From the NCBI RefSeq assembly GCF_030406405.1, contig NZ_JAUEPL010000032.1:1-64000 (forward strand): a DNA stretch of 64,000 nucleotides, given 5' to 3'. Positions 25,580 through 34,570 of this stretch are shown piece after piece; the stretch's first letter is position 1; every line of letters begins with the position of its first letter. This stretch comes from Streptomyces ficellus. Lineage in GTDB: Bacteria; Actinomycetota; Actinomycetes; Streptomycetales; Streptomycetaceae. The notes under the pieces are model-generated. The model saw only the letters and a program-made list of their open reading frames with translations. It had not been told where the DNA came from and searched no databases. Position numbers and translations under genes: made by a program.

Positions 25580-26113
25580 ATGATGAAGCGCGCGCTGTGG
25601 CAAGGACTGGTGGCCGGGACGGCGGGGGGCCTGGTGATGACGCTGGGTGAGAAGATCGAACAGCGGATGACCGGTCGGCCCGATTCCCACGTCCCCGCAC
25701 GTGTCCTGGAGCGCCTGACCGGCATGGCCGAGCGGCCCGGGAAACAGCCGCTGCCGGTGAACTGGACCATGCACTTCGGCCAAGCGGCGGCTCTGGGCGT
25801 CCTTCGCTCGGTCATGGCTCAGGCGGGGCTGCGCGGACCGGTGTCCTCGGCGCAGTTCGCCGTCGTTCGCCTCACCAACGACCAGATCCTGGAGAACGCC
25901 ACCGGCGTCGGCGCCCCGCCGCCCACCTGGCCCCGCAAGGAACTGGTGGTGGATCTGCTGCACAAGGCCGTGTACGCATTCGCGACCGGCGTCGTCGCCG
26001 ACGCCCTGGCAGCCCGCAACGGCCCCGGCCCCGGGCAGCGCCACGCCGCACTCCGGCCCGGTCGCCGTTCCGACGTGGGGCCGTTGCCCCGGAGGGATTC
26101 CCACAGCCGTTGA
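25580..26113 (+). CDS. DUF1440-like membrane-associated protein
   Basis: A 177-residue protein. The N-terminus WQGLVAGTAGGLVMTLGEKI, the middle MHFGQAAALGVLRSVMAQAG and the late DLLHKAVYAFATGVVADAL resemble the short amphipathic helices of YagU/DUF1440-type proteins. The similarity is by eye and modest. Two adjacent ATGs (25580, 25583) can serve. Function unknown. Confidence 0.65.
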   Translation: MMKRALWQGLVAGTAGGLVMTLGEKIEQRMTGRPDSHVPARVLERLTGMAERPGKQPLPVNWTMHFGQAAALGVLRSVMAQAGLRGPVSSAQFAVVRLTNDQILENATGVGAPPPTWPRKELVVDLLHKAVYAFATGVVADALAARNGPGPGQRHAALRPGRRSDVGPLPRRDSHSR

Positions 26114-26230
26114 CGGGCGGTTGACAGACGCGGACGACGTCCCCAGCTATGTCTGCGATGGGTCGACCAAGGCCGGCGGGGGCCTGGAGGACCAGGGTGG
26201 GGGAGCCGCGAGGGGAGGGCGGCGATTCCC

Positions 26231-26458
26231 TCAGGTGGTGAGCAGCGGGCCGTCTTCGGGGTGCGTACCGAGCAGCTGGTGGCGGGCGGCGACGAGGGCG
26301 GACTCACCGTCTCGTGTGCCGGTGGAGACGCACAAGGTGTAGGTGACATCCTCCAGACGCCGCTGAACCTCAGGGGTACCTGCCTGCCCATGGAGGGCCT
26401 TGAGTGTCTCGTACTCCTTGATGAGCCTCGACAGGAACACCGGGTGAGCCGTCAGCAC
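26231..26458 (-). CDS. DUF5133 protein
   Basis: A 75-residue streptomycete protein of the DUF5133 type: LIKEYETLKALH, then EVQRRLEDVTYTLCVSTGTR and ALVAARHQL. The GTG at 26458 (VLTAHPVFL) was chosen because AAGGAG lies 7 bp upstream; the longer in-frame GTG would include that site within the gene. DUF5133 proteins are small, helical and often linked to stress or morphogenesis regulators; no biochemical role is established to my knowledge. It sits upstream of nothing obvious and is monocistronic. Confidence 0.85.
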   Translation of the reverse strand: MLTAHPVFLSRLIKEYETLKALHGQAGTPEVQRRLEDVTYTLCVSTGTRDGESALVAARHQLLGTHPEDGPLLTT

Positions 26459-26727
26459 AACCAATCTCCTTCGCACACCAATGAGGCGCGTCGCCCCGGA
26501 CGACCCGCTGCTTCCCCAAGCGCGTCACTCCATGCGGACCTGGCGGGGACGATGGCTGGAAATGACAGTTTCTCGCGTGGCGGCTTCACCGAGATCATCA
26601 AGCGCCTTGGCAGGGGGGCGCTCAGCACGGCTATGAGGACTTGCGGTCGACGGTGGACTGCCCGCGGGTCTACGTCAGCGCCCGGGGCCCAGAGCTGGAC
26701 GCGTCCGTCCTGGGATGCGTACTCCTG

Positions 26728-27447
26728 CTAGAGCCCTGACTCGTTACGTGGCTGGCCGAGGATGTCCGCGGTGATGTCCGCCAGGGTCCGACCTGTGCGG
26801 AACGCTCGTGCACGCATGAGCGCCAGGGCATCCTCGGGGCTGATCTCCTTGTGCGAGGCCACCATGCCGACCGCACGGTGGGTGTCGAACCAGTGGGCGC
26901 GGATGTCTTCCGTCGGCTCCCAGGCGGGGGCCTCCATTCCCGACAGCAACTGCCGGCGGGCCGGGAGGAGGGCTGCGGCGACAGCGTCGGCCACCTCCGG
27001 CGCCTGCCGCACCGCGTCTTCGGGCAGGGCGCGGGGCCGAAGGGCCAGAAGGTCCATGGTTCCGAGTACGTAGTCGCCGAAGTACACCGGGAACGCGTAC
27101 ACGGCTTTGACCTGCGGCAGCTTCTCACGCATGTTCGCTCCGAACAGCGGCCATGGCGTGGGCTCGTGGTCCAGGTCGTCCACGATCACCGGTTCGCCGC
27201 TGGCCGCGGCACTGATGCAGGGGCCCTCCAGCACGGTGAACTGGACTTCCTCAAGCAGCAGTGCGGTGGAATCCGAGGCCGCCAGCAGCTGGCGCGAGGG
27301 CGTGTCGGTCAGCAGCGACAGCGTCGCTCCGTCCGCCCCGAGCCCCTCGCACGCCGCGCCGCACAGGCGTCGCGGAAGCTCCTCCGGCGCGGCGCCCGCA
27401 GCGGCCTCCGCCACCAGCCGCGCGGCCCGCATCTCATCGGCCGTCAC
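26728..27447 (-). CDS. GAF-ANTAR transcription antitermination regulator
   Basis: A 239-residue regulator with a GAF sensor domain about residues 25-165 (ATLSLLTDTPSRQLLAASD; FTVLEGPCISAAASGEPVIV; AVYAFPVYFGDYVLGTMDL). The C-terminal ANTAR domain at about 175-232 has HRAVGMVASHKEISPEDALA and LADITADIL. ANTAR domains bind paired hairpins in nascent RNA and prevent termination; the GAF ligand is unknown. The GTG at 27447 lacks a strong ribosome binding site. A GGGTAT box on the coding strand at 27571-27576, about 125 bp upstream, is a possible stress-sigma -10 element. Target hairpins are not assignable here. Confidence 0.9.
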   Translation of the reverse strand: MTADEMRAARLVAEAAAGAAPEELPRRLCGAACEGLGADGATLSLLTDTPSRQLLAASDSTALLLEEVQFTVLEGPCISAAASGEPVIVDDLDHEPTPWPLFGANMREKLPQVKAVYAFPVYFGDYVLGTMDLLALRPRALPEDAVRQAPEVADAVAAALLPARRQLLSGMEAPAWEPTEDIRAHWFDTHRAVGMVASHKEISPEDALALMRARAFRTGRTLADITADILGQPRNESGL

Positions 27448-27850
27448 CGGACGCTCCGAAGCGGTGACAGAGTCCTGGACGGGGTGACTGCGCCCGCGTG
27501 TCCGGTGCGGGGTTCCCGGCGGCGCCGGGGCGAGAGCAACGCAATGCTGTGATCGTCTGCCATGCGTTGCGGATACCCGTCAGATGCGACGCAAGTCGTC
27601 GCATTCCCGTCCATCGGCTCTGCGTGGCGCGTTGGCCCACGCTCGGCCGGATGGCTGCGCTGCCGTAGTGCAGTGGTGTGCCGCGGTGTCGAGCACCCGG
27701 AGGCGCGCCCCCGCGGTGCTGTGTCCCCGTACTCCCTCACAACCGGAAGTGGGCACCGCGGCACGTTTACTGTGTGTCCCTTTGGCCGCCACGTAAACGC
27801 AGGTTCGCTCATCAGGGCATGAAGGTGCTCAGCCGAGAGCGGGCATGCCG
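27448..27850. other. Upstream region of the ANTAR regulator
   Basis: About 400 bp without a supported gene. A GGGTAT on the minus strand near 27575 may belong to the ANTAR gene promoter. Confidence 0.4.
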
Positions 27851-28072
27851 CTATGGTGGGGAGGCACCCCAGACGTACGGACCGCCACCCCGCCACTCGA
27901 TCAACGCCGACTGGGCGACACCGAACTCGTCGAGCTCAAGACCGGCACGCCTCAGGAACCGCGCCATATCCGCAAGCCCGTACGCCAATCCCAGGATCTC
28001 CCCGTCCACGCGCACCCGGCGGCCGCCCGTCGGGCTCGGCGGATAGACGATCACGGGCGGGTGCACGGCCAT
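27851..28072 (-). CDS. Small conserved streptomycete protein
   Basis: A 73-residue protein reading VIVYPPSPTGGRRVRVDGEI and GLAYGLADMARFLRRAGLEL, ending with an IEWRGGGPYVW block. The PPSPTGGRRV start and WRGGG end match a family of short streptomycete proteins that I recognise by pattern but cannot name. No membrane segment or metal motif. Function unknown. Confidence 0.7.
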   Translation of the reverse strand: MAVHPPVIVYPPSPTGGRRVRVDGEILGLAYGLADMARFLRRAGLELDEFGVAQSALIEWRGGGPYVWGASPP

Positions 28073-28665
28073 ACCCCTACCCTCCGCCGCCGGCTGCCCC
28101 CGTGCATCCGGAGCACCTGGGACCGCTCACGGGGCGCGTGACCCGAGTCCAGGCAGCGGCTCCCGGGCGCGGTATCACGGGTACGCGCGGTCCGCCGCCA
28201 GGCCGACGGCGGACCGGTCGGCGACCGCCGTCGGCAGTACGGACGGGCGCGAGCGCGGTCGCCGCAAGGGGACGAGTCGGCCCCGTGCATGTCAGCGACC
28301 GCACCGCTGGCGGCGTCGGCGAGGCGCCAGGCCGTTTGCGCCGCGCCGTGGCAGCCTCTTCGCTGTGGACATCCGGCGGCGCGGCCGTAGGGGGTCACGC
28401 GTGAGCCGGAAGCCTCCGGCTCTCGGACGTGCCGATCACGAGGCCGTGGTCGTTGAGGCGCGATGTCGGCGATGTCGGCGATGTCGGCGACGGCGGCGAC
28501 GGCGGGGCGGCGCCTGTGGCGTTTGGCCGGCCGGCCGCCGGGTACCTGGCGCCCCGACGCCACCACCGGAAGTCCGGAACCCGAGGAAGCGGACAACGGC
28601 GCCCCCGCACCGAAGCCCCCGTGCGGGCCGCAGCTGCGCAACAGACAAGGAATGGTGAGCCCCAT
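28073..28665. other. Long gap with GATGTCGGC triple repeat
   Basis: About 590 bp without a supported gene. The 9-mer GATGTCGGC is repeated three times exactly at 28462-28488 and runs into degenerate GACGGCGGC copies to about 28505. The open frame that reads the repeat as (DVG)n joins the downstream oxidoreductase but has no start signal of its own. Confidence 0.5.
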
Positions 28666-30219
28666 ATGACGCAACTGCCCGGCAGCTACGAGTCGTACTG
28701 GATGGAGTCCGCGGCAGGCGCTGACCATCCCGCCCTGACAGCCGACCTCGACGTCGACGTGGCAGTGGTCGGCGGCGGCATCGCCGGCATCTGCACCGCG
28801 TGGGAAGTCGCACGCACGGGACGCAGCGTCGCCCTGCTTGAAGCGGACCGCATCGCCGCGGGAGTCACGGGCTACACCACCGCCAAGCTCTCCTCCCAGC
28901 ACGGGCTGATCTACGCTCAGCTGCAGAAGTCGTTCGGGGCCGAAGGCGCGCGGATGTACGCGCGCTCGCAGCAGGAAGCGGTGGAGTACGTCGCCGAAGT
29001 GTCGGCGCAGCTGGGAATCGACTGCGAGCTGGAGCGTGTCCCGGCGTACGCGTACGCCGAATCCTCCGAACAGGTGGACCAGATCCGGGCCGAGGCAGAG
29101 GCCGCGCGCGACGCGGGCCTCCCGGCGTCGTTCGTCACGGAGACGGGGCTGCCCTATCCCGTCGCGGGAGCGGTGCGCTTCGAGGACCAGGCGCAGTTCC
29201 ATCCGCGCAAGTACCTGCTCGCGCTGGCCTCGGACCTGCTCGGCCGCGGCGGACAGATCTTTGAACGCACCCGCGTCGTCTCCCTCGACGAGGGCGAGCC
29301 GTGCCGGCTCACCACCGAGGGCGGGTCGACGGTCACCGCTCGCGACGTCGTCGTCGCCACGCACTACCCGGTCTTCGACCGCGCGATGCTGTTCGCCCGC
29401 CTCGAACCGAGTCGCGAGCTCGTCATCGCGGCCTCGGTCCCCGCCGAACACGATCCGCACGGGATGTACATCACGCAGGAGCAGAACACCCGCTCGGTGC
29501 GAACCGCGCCGTACGGCGAGGGGCGGCGGCTGCTCATCATCACCGGGGAGAAGTTCAAACCGGGCGTCGGCGACGTGAGCCGGCGGTACGAGCAGCTCGC
29601 CGCGTGGACGCGCGACCGCTTCCCCGGTGCCACGATCACTCACCGGTGGGCGGCACAGGACAACACGACCACCGACCGGGTGCCCTACGTCGGCCGTTTC
29701 CACCCCGGTGCGAAGCACGTCTACGTCGCGACCGGCTACGGTGCGTGGGGCATGAGCAACGGCGTCATGTCCGGCCGCCTCCTCGCCGCCCATATCTCCG
29801 GCGAGGAACTGCCCTGGAGCGGGCTGTATGACCCGCGGCGCCTGCACCCCCTGCGCGAGGCTCCGTCCCTCCTCAAACTGCAAGCATCTGTCGTCAAGCA
29901 CTTCGTCGGCGACCGACTCCCCGCCTCGCACGCCGACAGCGTGGAGGACATCGCCCCGGGCACAGGGGCCGTCGTGCGCGTCGAGGGGCGCCGCTGCGCG
30001 GTCTACCGCGACGAGGACGGTGCCGTCCACGCGGTGTCCGCACGGTGCACCCACCTCGGTTGCATCGTGCATTTCAACGACGCCGAGCGGGCCTGGGAAT
30101 GCCCCTGCCACGGCTCCCGGTTCGCCACCGACGGCACGGTCGTCCAAGGCCCCGCCAACCGGCCGCTCGAGCCCCGTCCACTCCCCACCGACGCAGGCGA
30201 CGGCGACCGCTCCGGGTGA
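28666..30219 (+). CDS. FAD-dependent oxidoreductase with C-terminal Rieske domain (YhfW-like)
   Basis: A 517-residue protein. An N-terminal DAO-type FAD domain has VAVVGGGIAGICTAWEVART and the family block GVTGYTTAKLSSQHGLIY. The C-terminal Rieske domain, about residues 440-510, has the cluster ligands CTHLGC and CPCHGS. This pairing matches YhfW-like proteins; electrons probably pass between flavin and the [2Fe-2S] centre. The ATG at 28666 begins MTQLPGSYESYWMES, the typical N-terminus; upstream extension is repeat-derived. AAGGA lies 14 bp ahead, rather far. Substrate unknown, perhaps an amine. Confidence 0.9.
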   Translation: MTQLPGSYESYWMESAAGADHPALTADLDVDVAVVGGGIAGICTAWEVARTGRSVALLEADRIAAGVTGYTTAKLSSQHGLIYAQLQKSFGAEGARMYARSQQEAVEYVAEVSAQLGIDCELERVPAYAYAESSEQVDQIRAEAEAARDAGLPASFVTETGLPYPVAGAVRFEDQAQFHPRKYLLALASDLLGRGGQIFERTRVVSLDEGEPCRLTTEGGSTVTARDVVVATHYPVFDRAMLFARLEPSRELVIAASVPAEHDPHGMYITQEQNTRSVRTAPYGEGRRLLIITGEKFKPGVGDVSRRYEQLAAWTRDRFPGATITHRWAAQDNTTTDRVPYVGRFHPGAKHVYVATGYGAWGMSNGVMSGRLLAAHISGEELPWSGLYDPRRLHPLREAPSLLKLQASVVKHFVGDRLPASHADSVEDIAPGTGAVVRVEGRRCAVYRDEDGAVHAVSARCTHLGCIVHFNDAERAWECPCHGSRFATDGTVVQGPANRPLEPRPLPTDAGDGDRSG

Positions 30220-30226
30220 GCCGGAG

Positions 30227-30278
30227 CAGGCCCAGGGTTGGGCACGGGGACGCTGTCTCGTGCCCAACCCTGGGCCTG
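30227..30278. terminator. Very strong bidirectional hairpin
   Basis: A perfect 20-bp stem (CAGGCCCAGGGTTGGGCACG, 30227-30246, with 30259-30278) and 12-base loop lie between convergent genes, 7 bp after the oxidoreductase stop. Confidence 0.85.
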
Positions 30279-30376
30279 CCATCTGCCTGCCGGCTGTCTG
30301 CCGCTGACAGCAGCCTGTGCCGCATCGGCGGCCAGGCGCACTTCGCCGGTGTGCTCGCTGTCGCCCTCGGAGCCCA

Positions 30377-30403
30377 TGCAGTCCGTGCAGTCCGTGCAGT
30401 CCG
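30377..30403 (+). repeat. Triple TGCAGTCCG repeat
   Basis: Three exact tandem copies of a 9-mer in the gap between convergent genes. On the minus strand one frame reads the repeat as CTD; that frame lacks support as a gene. Confidence 0.7.
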
Positions 30404-30529
30404 TGCCCGGCTTCCCGGCGAAGGCGGGACACCAGCTGGCGGCAAGCCCACCGCAAATGGGGCAAGGCCACCCCGGGTGGGCCAGGACCACAACGGGCAG
30501 TGGGAGCCGGACAGGGCAGCTGCGCTCGT

Positions 30530-31768
30530 CTAGACGGGCAGTCGCAGAGATGGCTCAGCGCCTCCTGCGGGCCCACGCCATTCGCACAGCAGCACGGTGG
30601 CGTCATCGTTCAGTTTGCCGTCGTGGTGGTTGAGGACCGCCCGTACGAGGCGACGCAGCGTTTCCGGTACGGGTAGGTTGTCGGCCTGGTGGCGAATGAT
30701 GAAGTCGACGAAGCGCTCGCGTCCGAATTCGTGGCCGTCGGCGTCACGTGCTTCGGTGATGCCGTCGGTGTAGAGCAGGAGCCGGTCACCGGGCTCGAGC
30801 TGTTCCCGGCAGGAGACCAAGGGAAGCCCCAGGTCCGTGCCCAGCGGGTGGGCCGGGGTGCAGGCCAAGGTGGTGGTCCAGCGTCCGCCGCGGATGAGGA
30901 CGGGTGGGTGGTGCCCGCAGCTGATCCATGTGAGCAGTCCGGTGGCGAGGTCGAGGTCGGCCAGGATTCCGGTGGCGTACCGGTTGCGGAAGAACTGTTC
31001 GACGAGGATGGTTTCGATGGCCTGAGCCGCTTCGGTGAGGCCGGCGCCTTGCCGCCGTTGGTTGCGGCAGGTGGCCATGGCGAGGTTGGCGGTCAGTCCG
31101 GCGGCCGTGTCGTGGCCCATGGCGTCGAAGATGGCCAGGTGGGCGGTGTCGCCGGCCAGAGCGTAGTCGTAGGCGTCACCGGCGGTGGCGTACGCCGGTT
31201 CCATGGCGGCGGCGATGGTCACGCGGTGGTCGGCGAAGGTTCTCGGCGGCATCAGGGTCCACTGCATCTCGGCGGAGACCGACATGGGGTTGATGCGGGT
31301 GAGGCGGGCGTAGGAGTCGCTGTGGGTGCGCTTGGACACCAGGAGCATGCCCACCAGCGATGCCAGATCCCGCATGGCTTCCTTAGCCGCCTCGTCCGGA
31401 TCATCAAGGGTGTCGACGCGGAGCACGCCCAGGCGTTCGGTGCCGTCCAGAATGGGCAACCAATGCTGCCGTTGGCCATCGGCGGAGGCGGACAGGGCCT
31501 CCGCGCTCTGGAAGACGCGGCCTGCCAAGGTGGCGTCGATGCGCAGCTCCTGCCCGCCTCGGCCGGCGTCGATCCCCTCACCAGTGGCCTCCCGGAGCAC
31601 CTCCTCCTGGAGGTCTGAGACGTAGAGGTACGTCCGGCGCAGACCCGCCTGGGCGGCATGCCGCTGGATCACAGCGGGCAACTGCTCGAAGGTGATCAAG
31701 TGACTTTCCCGCAGCAGCCCTCGGAGCATGCGCGTGGAATCAGGAACCGCGGCCATGGCAAGACCCAT
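30530..31768 (-). CDS. GAF-SpoIIE/PP2C phosphatase
   Basis: A soluble phosphatase of 412 residues from the ATG at 31768. An N-terminal GAF-like sensor spans about 20-165 (LRRTYLYVSDLQEEVLREAT; WLPILDGTERLGVLRVDTLD). The PP2C/SpoIIE domain spans about 190-400, with AGDAYDYALAGDTAHLAIFD, AMGHDTAAGLTANLA and LLLYTDGITEARDADG. Metal-ligand aspartates are present. It probably acts on an anti-anti-sigma factor, as RsbU-like proteins do; none is nearby. An alternative ATG four codons in (31756) is possible, and the longest frame is improbable because its first 70 residues are low-complexity. Confidence 0.88.
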   Translation of the reverse strand: MGLAMAAVPDSTRMLRGLLRESHLITFEQLPAVIQRHAAQAGLRRTYLYVSDLQEEVLREATGEGIDAGRGGQELRIDATLAGRVFQSAEALSASADGQRQHWLPILDGTERLGVLRVDTLDDPDEAAKEAMRDLASLVGMLLVSKRTHSDSYARLTRINPMSVSAEMQWTLMPPRTFADHRVTIAAAMEPAYATAGDAYDYALAGDTAHLAIFDAMGHDTAAGLTANLAMATCRNQRRQGAGLTEAAQAIETILVEQFFRNRYATGILADLDLATGLLTWISCGHHPPVLIRGGRWTTTLACTPAHPLGTDLGLPLVSCREQLEPGDRLLLYTDGITEARDADGHEFGRERFVDFIIRHQADNLPVPETLRRLVRAVLNHHDGKLNDDATVLLCEWRGPAGGAEPSLRLPV

Positions 31769-32607
31769 CGGACGGGGGGAGCCCGTATCCGCCCGTCGGC
31801 CTCGATGATGAGAGGGCCGCGGTCCTGCTGCTCGGCAGACGAAGACGAGAAGCCCGAAACGGCTGTCTTCCTTCATCGTACGGCGCGCCCGTCGCCGCGC
31901 GTGCGGCGTTCCACGATGCCCGCACAAAAAGCGCCCCGCAGGGCGGGAGCAACCCTGGACGGCCACCCCCGGCTCACACCGCACCGGCCTGTCGCACGGC
32001 CTCGGCGCACCGGCCGCCGCTTCCTCGACCGCTTCGGCTTCGGCTTCCGCTTCGGCGCGAGCGCCCCGTCTGGCGAGGGGGGTACGAGGGGTTCCGGCGC
32101 GGCATGCCGTTGCCGAGGGAACTGCCGCGCGAGTCGATTACCTACAGCCACACCACCCTGGCCGACCGCAAGCGCTCACCCGGGGCGACCGCCAGGCTTA
32201 GGTGCCGATGGCGGGCTGCCCGGCGAAGGGCGGCCTGTCGTTCACCGTCCACGCTCCGGCGGGGCGGCGGCCTCGATGGCCGCGGGGCCTCGGCCGGACA
32301 GCTTGACGGCCGGGGCTGCGACGTTCTCCTCCACCTACCGCTGGCGGGCGCCAGGTGCTGGGGATCAGCACCACGTCATCGCTCCGGTGCCGCAACCAGG
32401 CCACGACGGGCCGGCCGGCGGTGACGTTCTGCGCCGCAGCTGCGATTCCAGGTCCGCCCGGCGAGACGAGGCTGACTGCACCGCACGCCGGTATCCGCCC
32501 GACCCGCGACTGCTGTGTACCGACCGGTCAGGAAGCCCCGCTCGGGCGCCGTCCTTGGGCCCGGCCGGTCGCGGACGTTACCAGCCCCCTGCCCGGCTCG
32601 CCCCGGC
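31769..32607. other. Long gap without recognisable genes
   Basis: About 840 bp, including the phosphatase promoter. Open frames exist on both strands but none shows a family motif or a ribosome binding site. It lies at the edge of the pseudogene-rich zone and may be decayed coding DNA. Confidence 0.4.
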
Positions 32608-33110
32608 TCACTGTCGTGAGGGTTGCGGGCGGTCGTCCGGGCCGGGGCGGGGCCGGGATCGGGATCGGAAGGTGCGGCGGTAGGTGTCCGGTGGCACGCC
32701 GACAGTGCGGTTGAAGTGTCGGCGCAGCGTCGTGGCCGTGCCCATGCCGACAGCCGCCGCGACGGCGTCGACACTGTCATCAATGGTCTCCAGCAGCTCC
32801 TGGGCGCGGCGGATGCGTTGAGTGAGCAGCCATTGCAGTGGGGTGGTGCCGGTCGCCGCCCTGAAGTGGCGGCCGAGGTGGCGTGAGTTCATCCGTGCCT
32901 GGCGTGCCAAGTCCTCCACGGTGAGCGGGTGGCCGAGGCGTTCGATGACCCAGGCGAGTAGCGCGCCGAGAGGGTGGTCGTCCCGGGCGGGCACCGGGGC
33001 GGCGACGAACTGGGCCTGGCCCCCGGCCCGGTGCGGCGGCACGACCAGGCGGCGGGCGACGGCGTTGGCGACCGACGAGCCGTGGTCGACGCGGACGAGG
33101 TGGAGGCACA
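32608..33110 (-). pseudogene. Truncated GlxA-type AraC regulator
   Basis: The frame reads LCLHLVRVDHGSSVANAVAR, then VVPPHRAGGQAQFVAAPVP, and an intact AraC DNA-binding domain (TVEDLARQARMNSRHLGRHF; VGMGTATTLRRHF). These are the last parts of a GlxA-family regulator, which normally starts with a DJ-1/PfpI domain of about 170 residues. That domain is missing: upstream DNA is the NmrA-like fragment in another frame. No start codon with ribosome binding site exists for this piece, so it is a remnant. Confidence 0.75.
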
Positions 33111-33114
33111 GTCC

Positions 33115-33332
33115 TCGGCCGCCTGTGGGTCTCCGAGGTGGGGTGCGACGAGGTAGAGGCCCGTCACACCCTCAAGGGCGGGCTCCCAGGTGCCGCGGTC
33201 GCTCCAGCCGAAGCGAACCTCGCCAGAGCGGGCCGCCGCCCGTACCGGCACCGCCTTGTCGCGAAGCTGCCGCACCACGCGGCGACCGGTCTTGCCGGTG
33301 GCGCCGGTCACCAGGATCGTCTCGTTGCTCAT
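33115..33332 (-). pseudogene. Truncated NmrA/NAD(P)H-binding protein, N-terminal part
   Basis: Starting MSNETILVTGATGKTGRRVV, this is the first 70 or so residues of an NmrA-type atypical SDR (NAD(P)-binding TGATGKTG). It runs to VAPHLGDPQAAED, after which coding similarity jumps to the GlxA fragment in a different frame. A deletion has removed the end of this gene and the start of the next. Confidence 0.75.
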
Positions 33333-33414
33333 GACCTCCAGCGAACCAGCCGCCACACGGCACGGCCATGGCCAGCACGCTCACCTCCATACGCGTTCCT
33401 CCACGCTGCCTGGC

Positions 33415-34398
33415 ATGGACGCCCAGACGCAGGCCGACACGGACCCACTGACGGATCTCCTCAACGGCGTGCGCACCACGGGCGCGGTATTCAACCAGTC
33501 CTCTCGGTCCGGAAGTTGGGCGGTGCGCTTCGAGGACGGCTCCCCGCTCGCGCTGGCGGTGCCCATGCACGGTCCCGCCTGGGTGCGCCCCCACGTCGGT
33601 CAGCCGGCGCGGCTCGGCCCAGGGGATGTCGCGGTACTCAGCGGCGGTGCTCCGTACGTGATCGCGCGCGATCCGGTCACTGGACCGGACGTCATCATTC
33701 GCCCCGGTGGACGCTGCACCACGCGTGACGTGGGCACGTGGGGCGCATGCGGACCGGACGACACAGTGCTGCTGAACGGCCTGTACACCATGGAGGTCGG
33801 CGCCCCCGGCCGGCTGCTCGCGGCACTGCCCCCGCTCACTGTCATCCCGGAGGGTCAGGGGGTTTGTCCGGTCAGCCCCGCGGCGCTGGAGGAGGCCACC
33901 CGCCCGGCCCCGGGCCGGCAGGTTCTGCTCGACCGCATGCTGGACCTGATGCTCATCACCGCCCTGCGCTCCTGGTTCACCCGACCCGGCGCCGAGGTTC
34001 CCCCCTGGTACCGCGCCCTCAGCGACCGGTAGTCGGACGCGCCCTGCGGCTGCTGGACGCCGACCCGGCCCATCCGTGGACGGTCGACGCCCTGGCAGCC
34101 AAGATCCAGGTGTCCCGCGCGGCGCTGGCGCGGCGCTTCACCGCCCTGGTCGGACAGCCCCCGATGACGTACCTGCGCGAAAAGCGCATCGCCCTGGCCG
34201 CCGCCATGCTCCACGAACCGGATGCGACGATCGGCGCCGTGGCGAGCCGTGTCGGCTTTCTCCAGCGCTTTCTCCTTGAGCACCGCGTTCAAGCAGGTAC
34301 GCGGAATCGGCCCGAGCGAGTACCGGGCAGGAACAGCTCCGTTGAAGGCGAGGCGGCGTTGCTGCCGAATGGAGGATTATCGGCCCCCATATGCGTAA
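33415..34398 (+). pseudogene. AraC-family regulator with cupin domain, two frameshifts
   Basis: The first frame (33415-34032) encodes the AraC_binding cupin: AVPMHGPAWVRPHVGQPARL and VLLNGLYTMEVGAPGRLLAA. It stops at 34032 after PPWYRALSDR. One lost base near 34027 restores VVGRALRLLDADPAHPWTVD and the first helix-turn-helix (SRAALARRFTALVGQPP). A gained base near 34258 then separates the second helix: SSAFSLSTAFKQVRGIGPSE in the third frame, ending at TAA 34396-34398. All family blocks are present, so only two single-base changes broke a full-length gene of about 325 codons. A sequencing error is possible. Confidence 0.85.
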
Positions 34399-34510
34399 CC
34401 TCACCCGAATTTGTGCAAAGTGGTTGGCGACACCGCGGATACGGTGCCGGGCTGATTCCTCAGGGGAAAGCCGGGCCGGTAAGCAATGCATGCAAAGGAG
34501 CTGAGAGATC

Positions 34511-34570
34511 ATGAACATCATCACTGATCTGATTGCCGACGTTGCTCACTTCCTGGGCTGGCTCGTCTGA
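34511..34570 (+). CDS. 19-residue hydrophobic peptide
   Basis: MNIITDLIADVAHFLGWLV with AAGGAG 10 bp before its ATG and a stop at 34568-34570. The sequence is amphipathic (acidic D6, D10 and H13 on one face), ends in aromatic and branched residues, and has no charged tail. It lies in a stretch less G/C-rich than its neighbours, just after the broken AraC gene. Possible roles include membrane-active signal, toxin or leader peptide; none can be chosen. No modification or export gene is adjacent. Confidence 0.5.
   Translation: MNIITDLIADVAHFLGWLV

Noticed and set aside
30315..30491. Cysteine-containing minus frame (CPICGGLAASWCPAF)
   Set aside because: It resembles short zinc-ribbon proteins but is driven by the TGCAGTCCG repeat and has no convincing start signal. 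It runs through the strong hairpin region.
28051..30606. Minus-strand open frame of 851 codons
   Set aside because: It lies opposite the FAD-Rieske gene, whose motifs are unambiguous. The antisense frame shows no domain.
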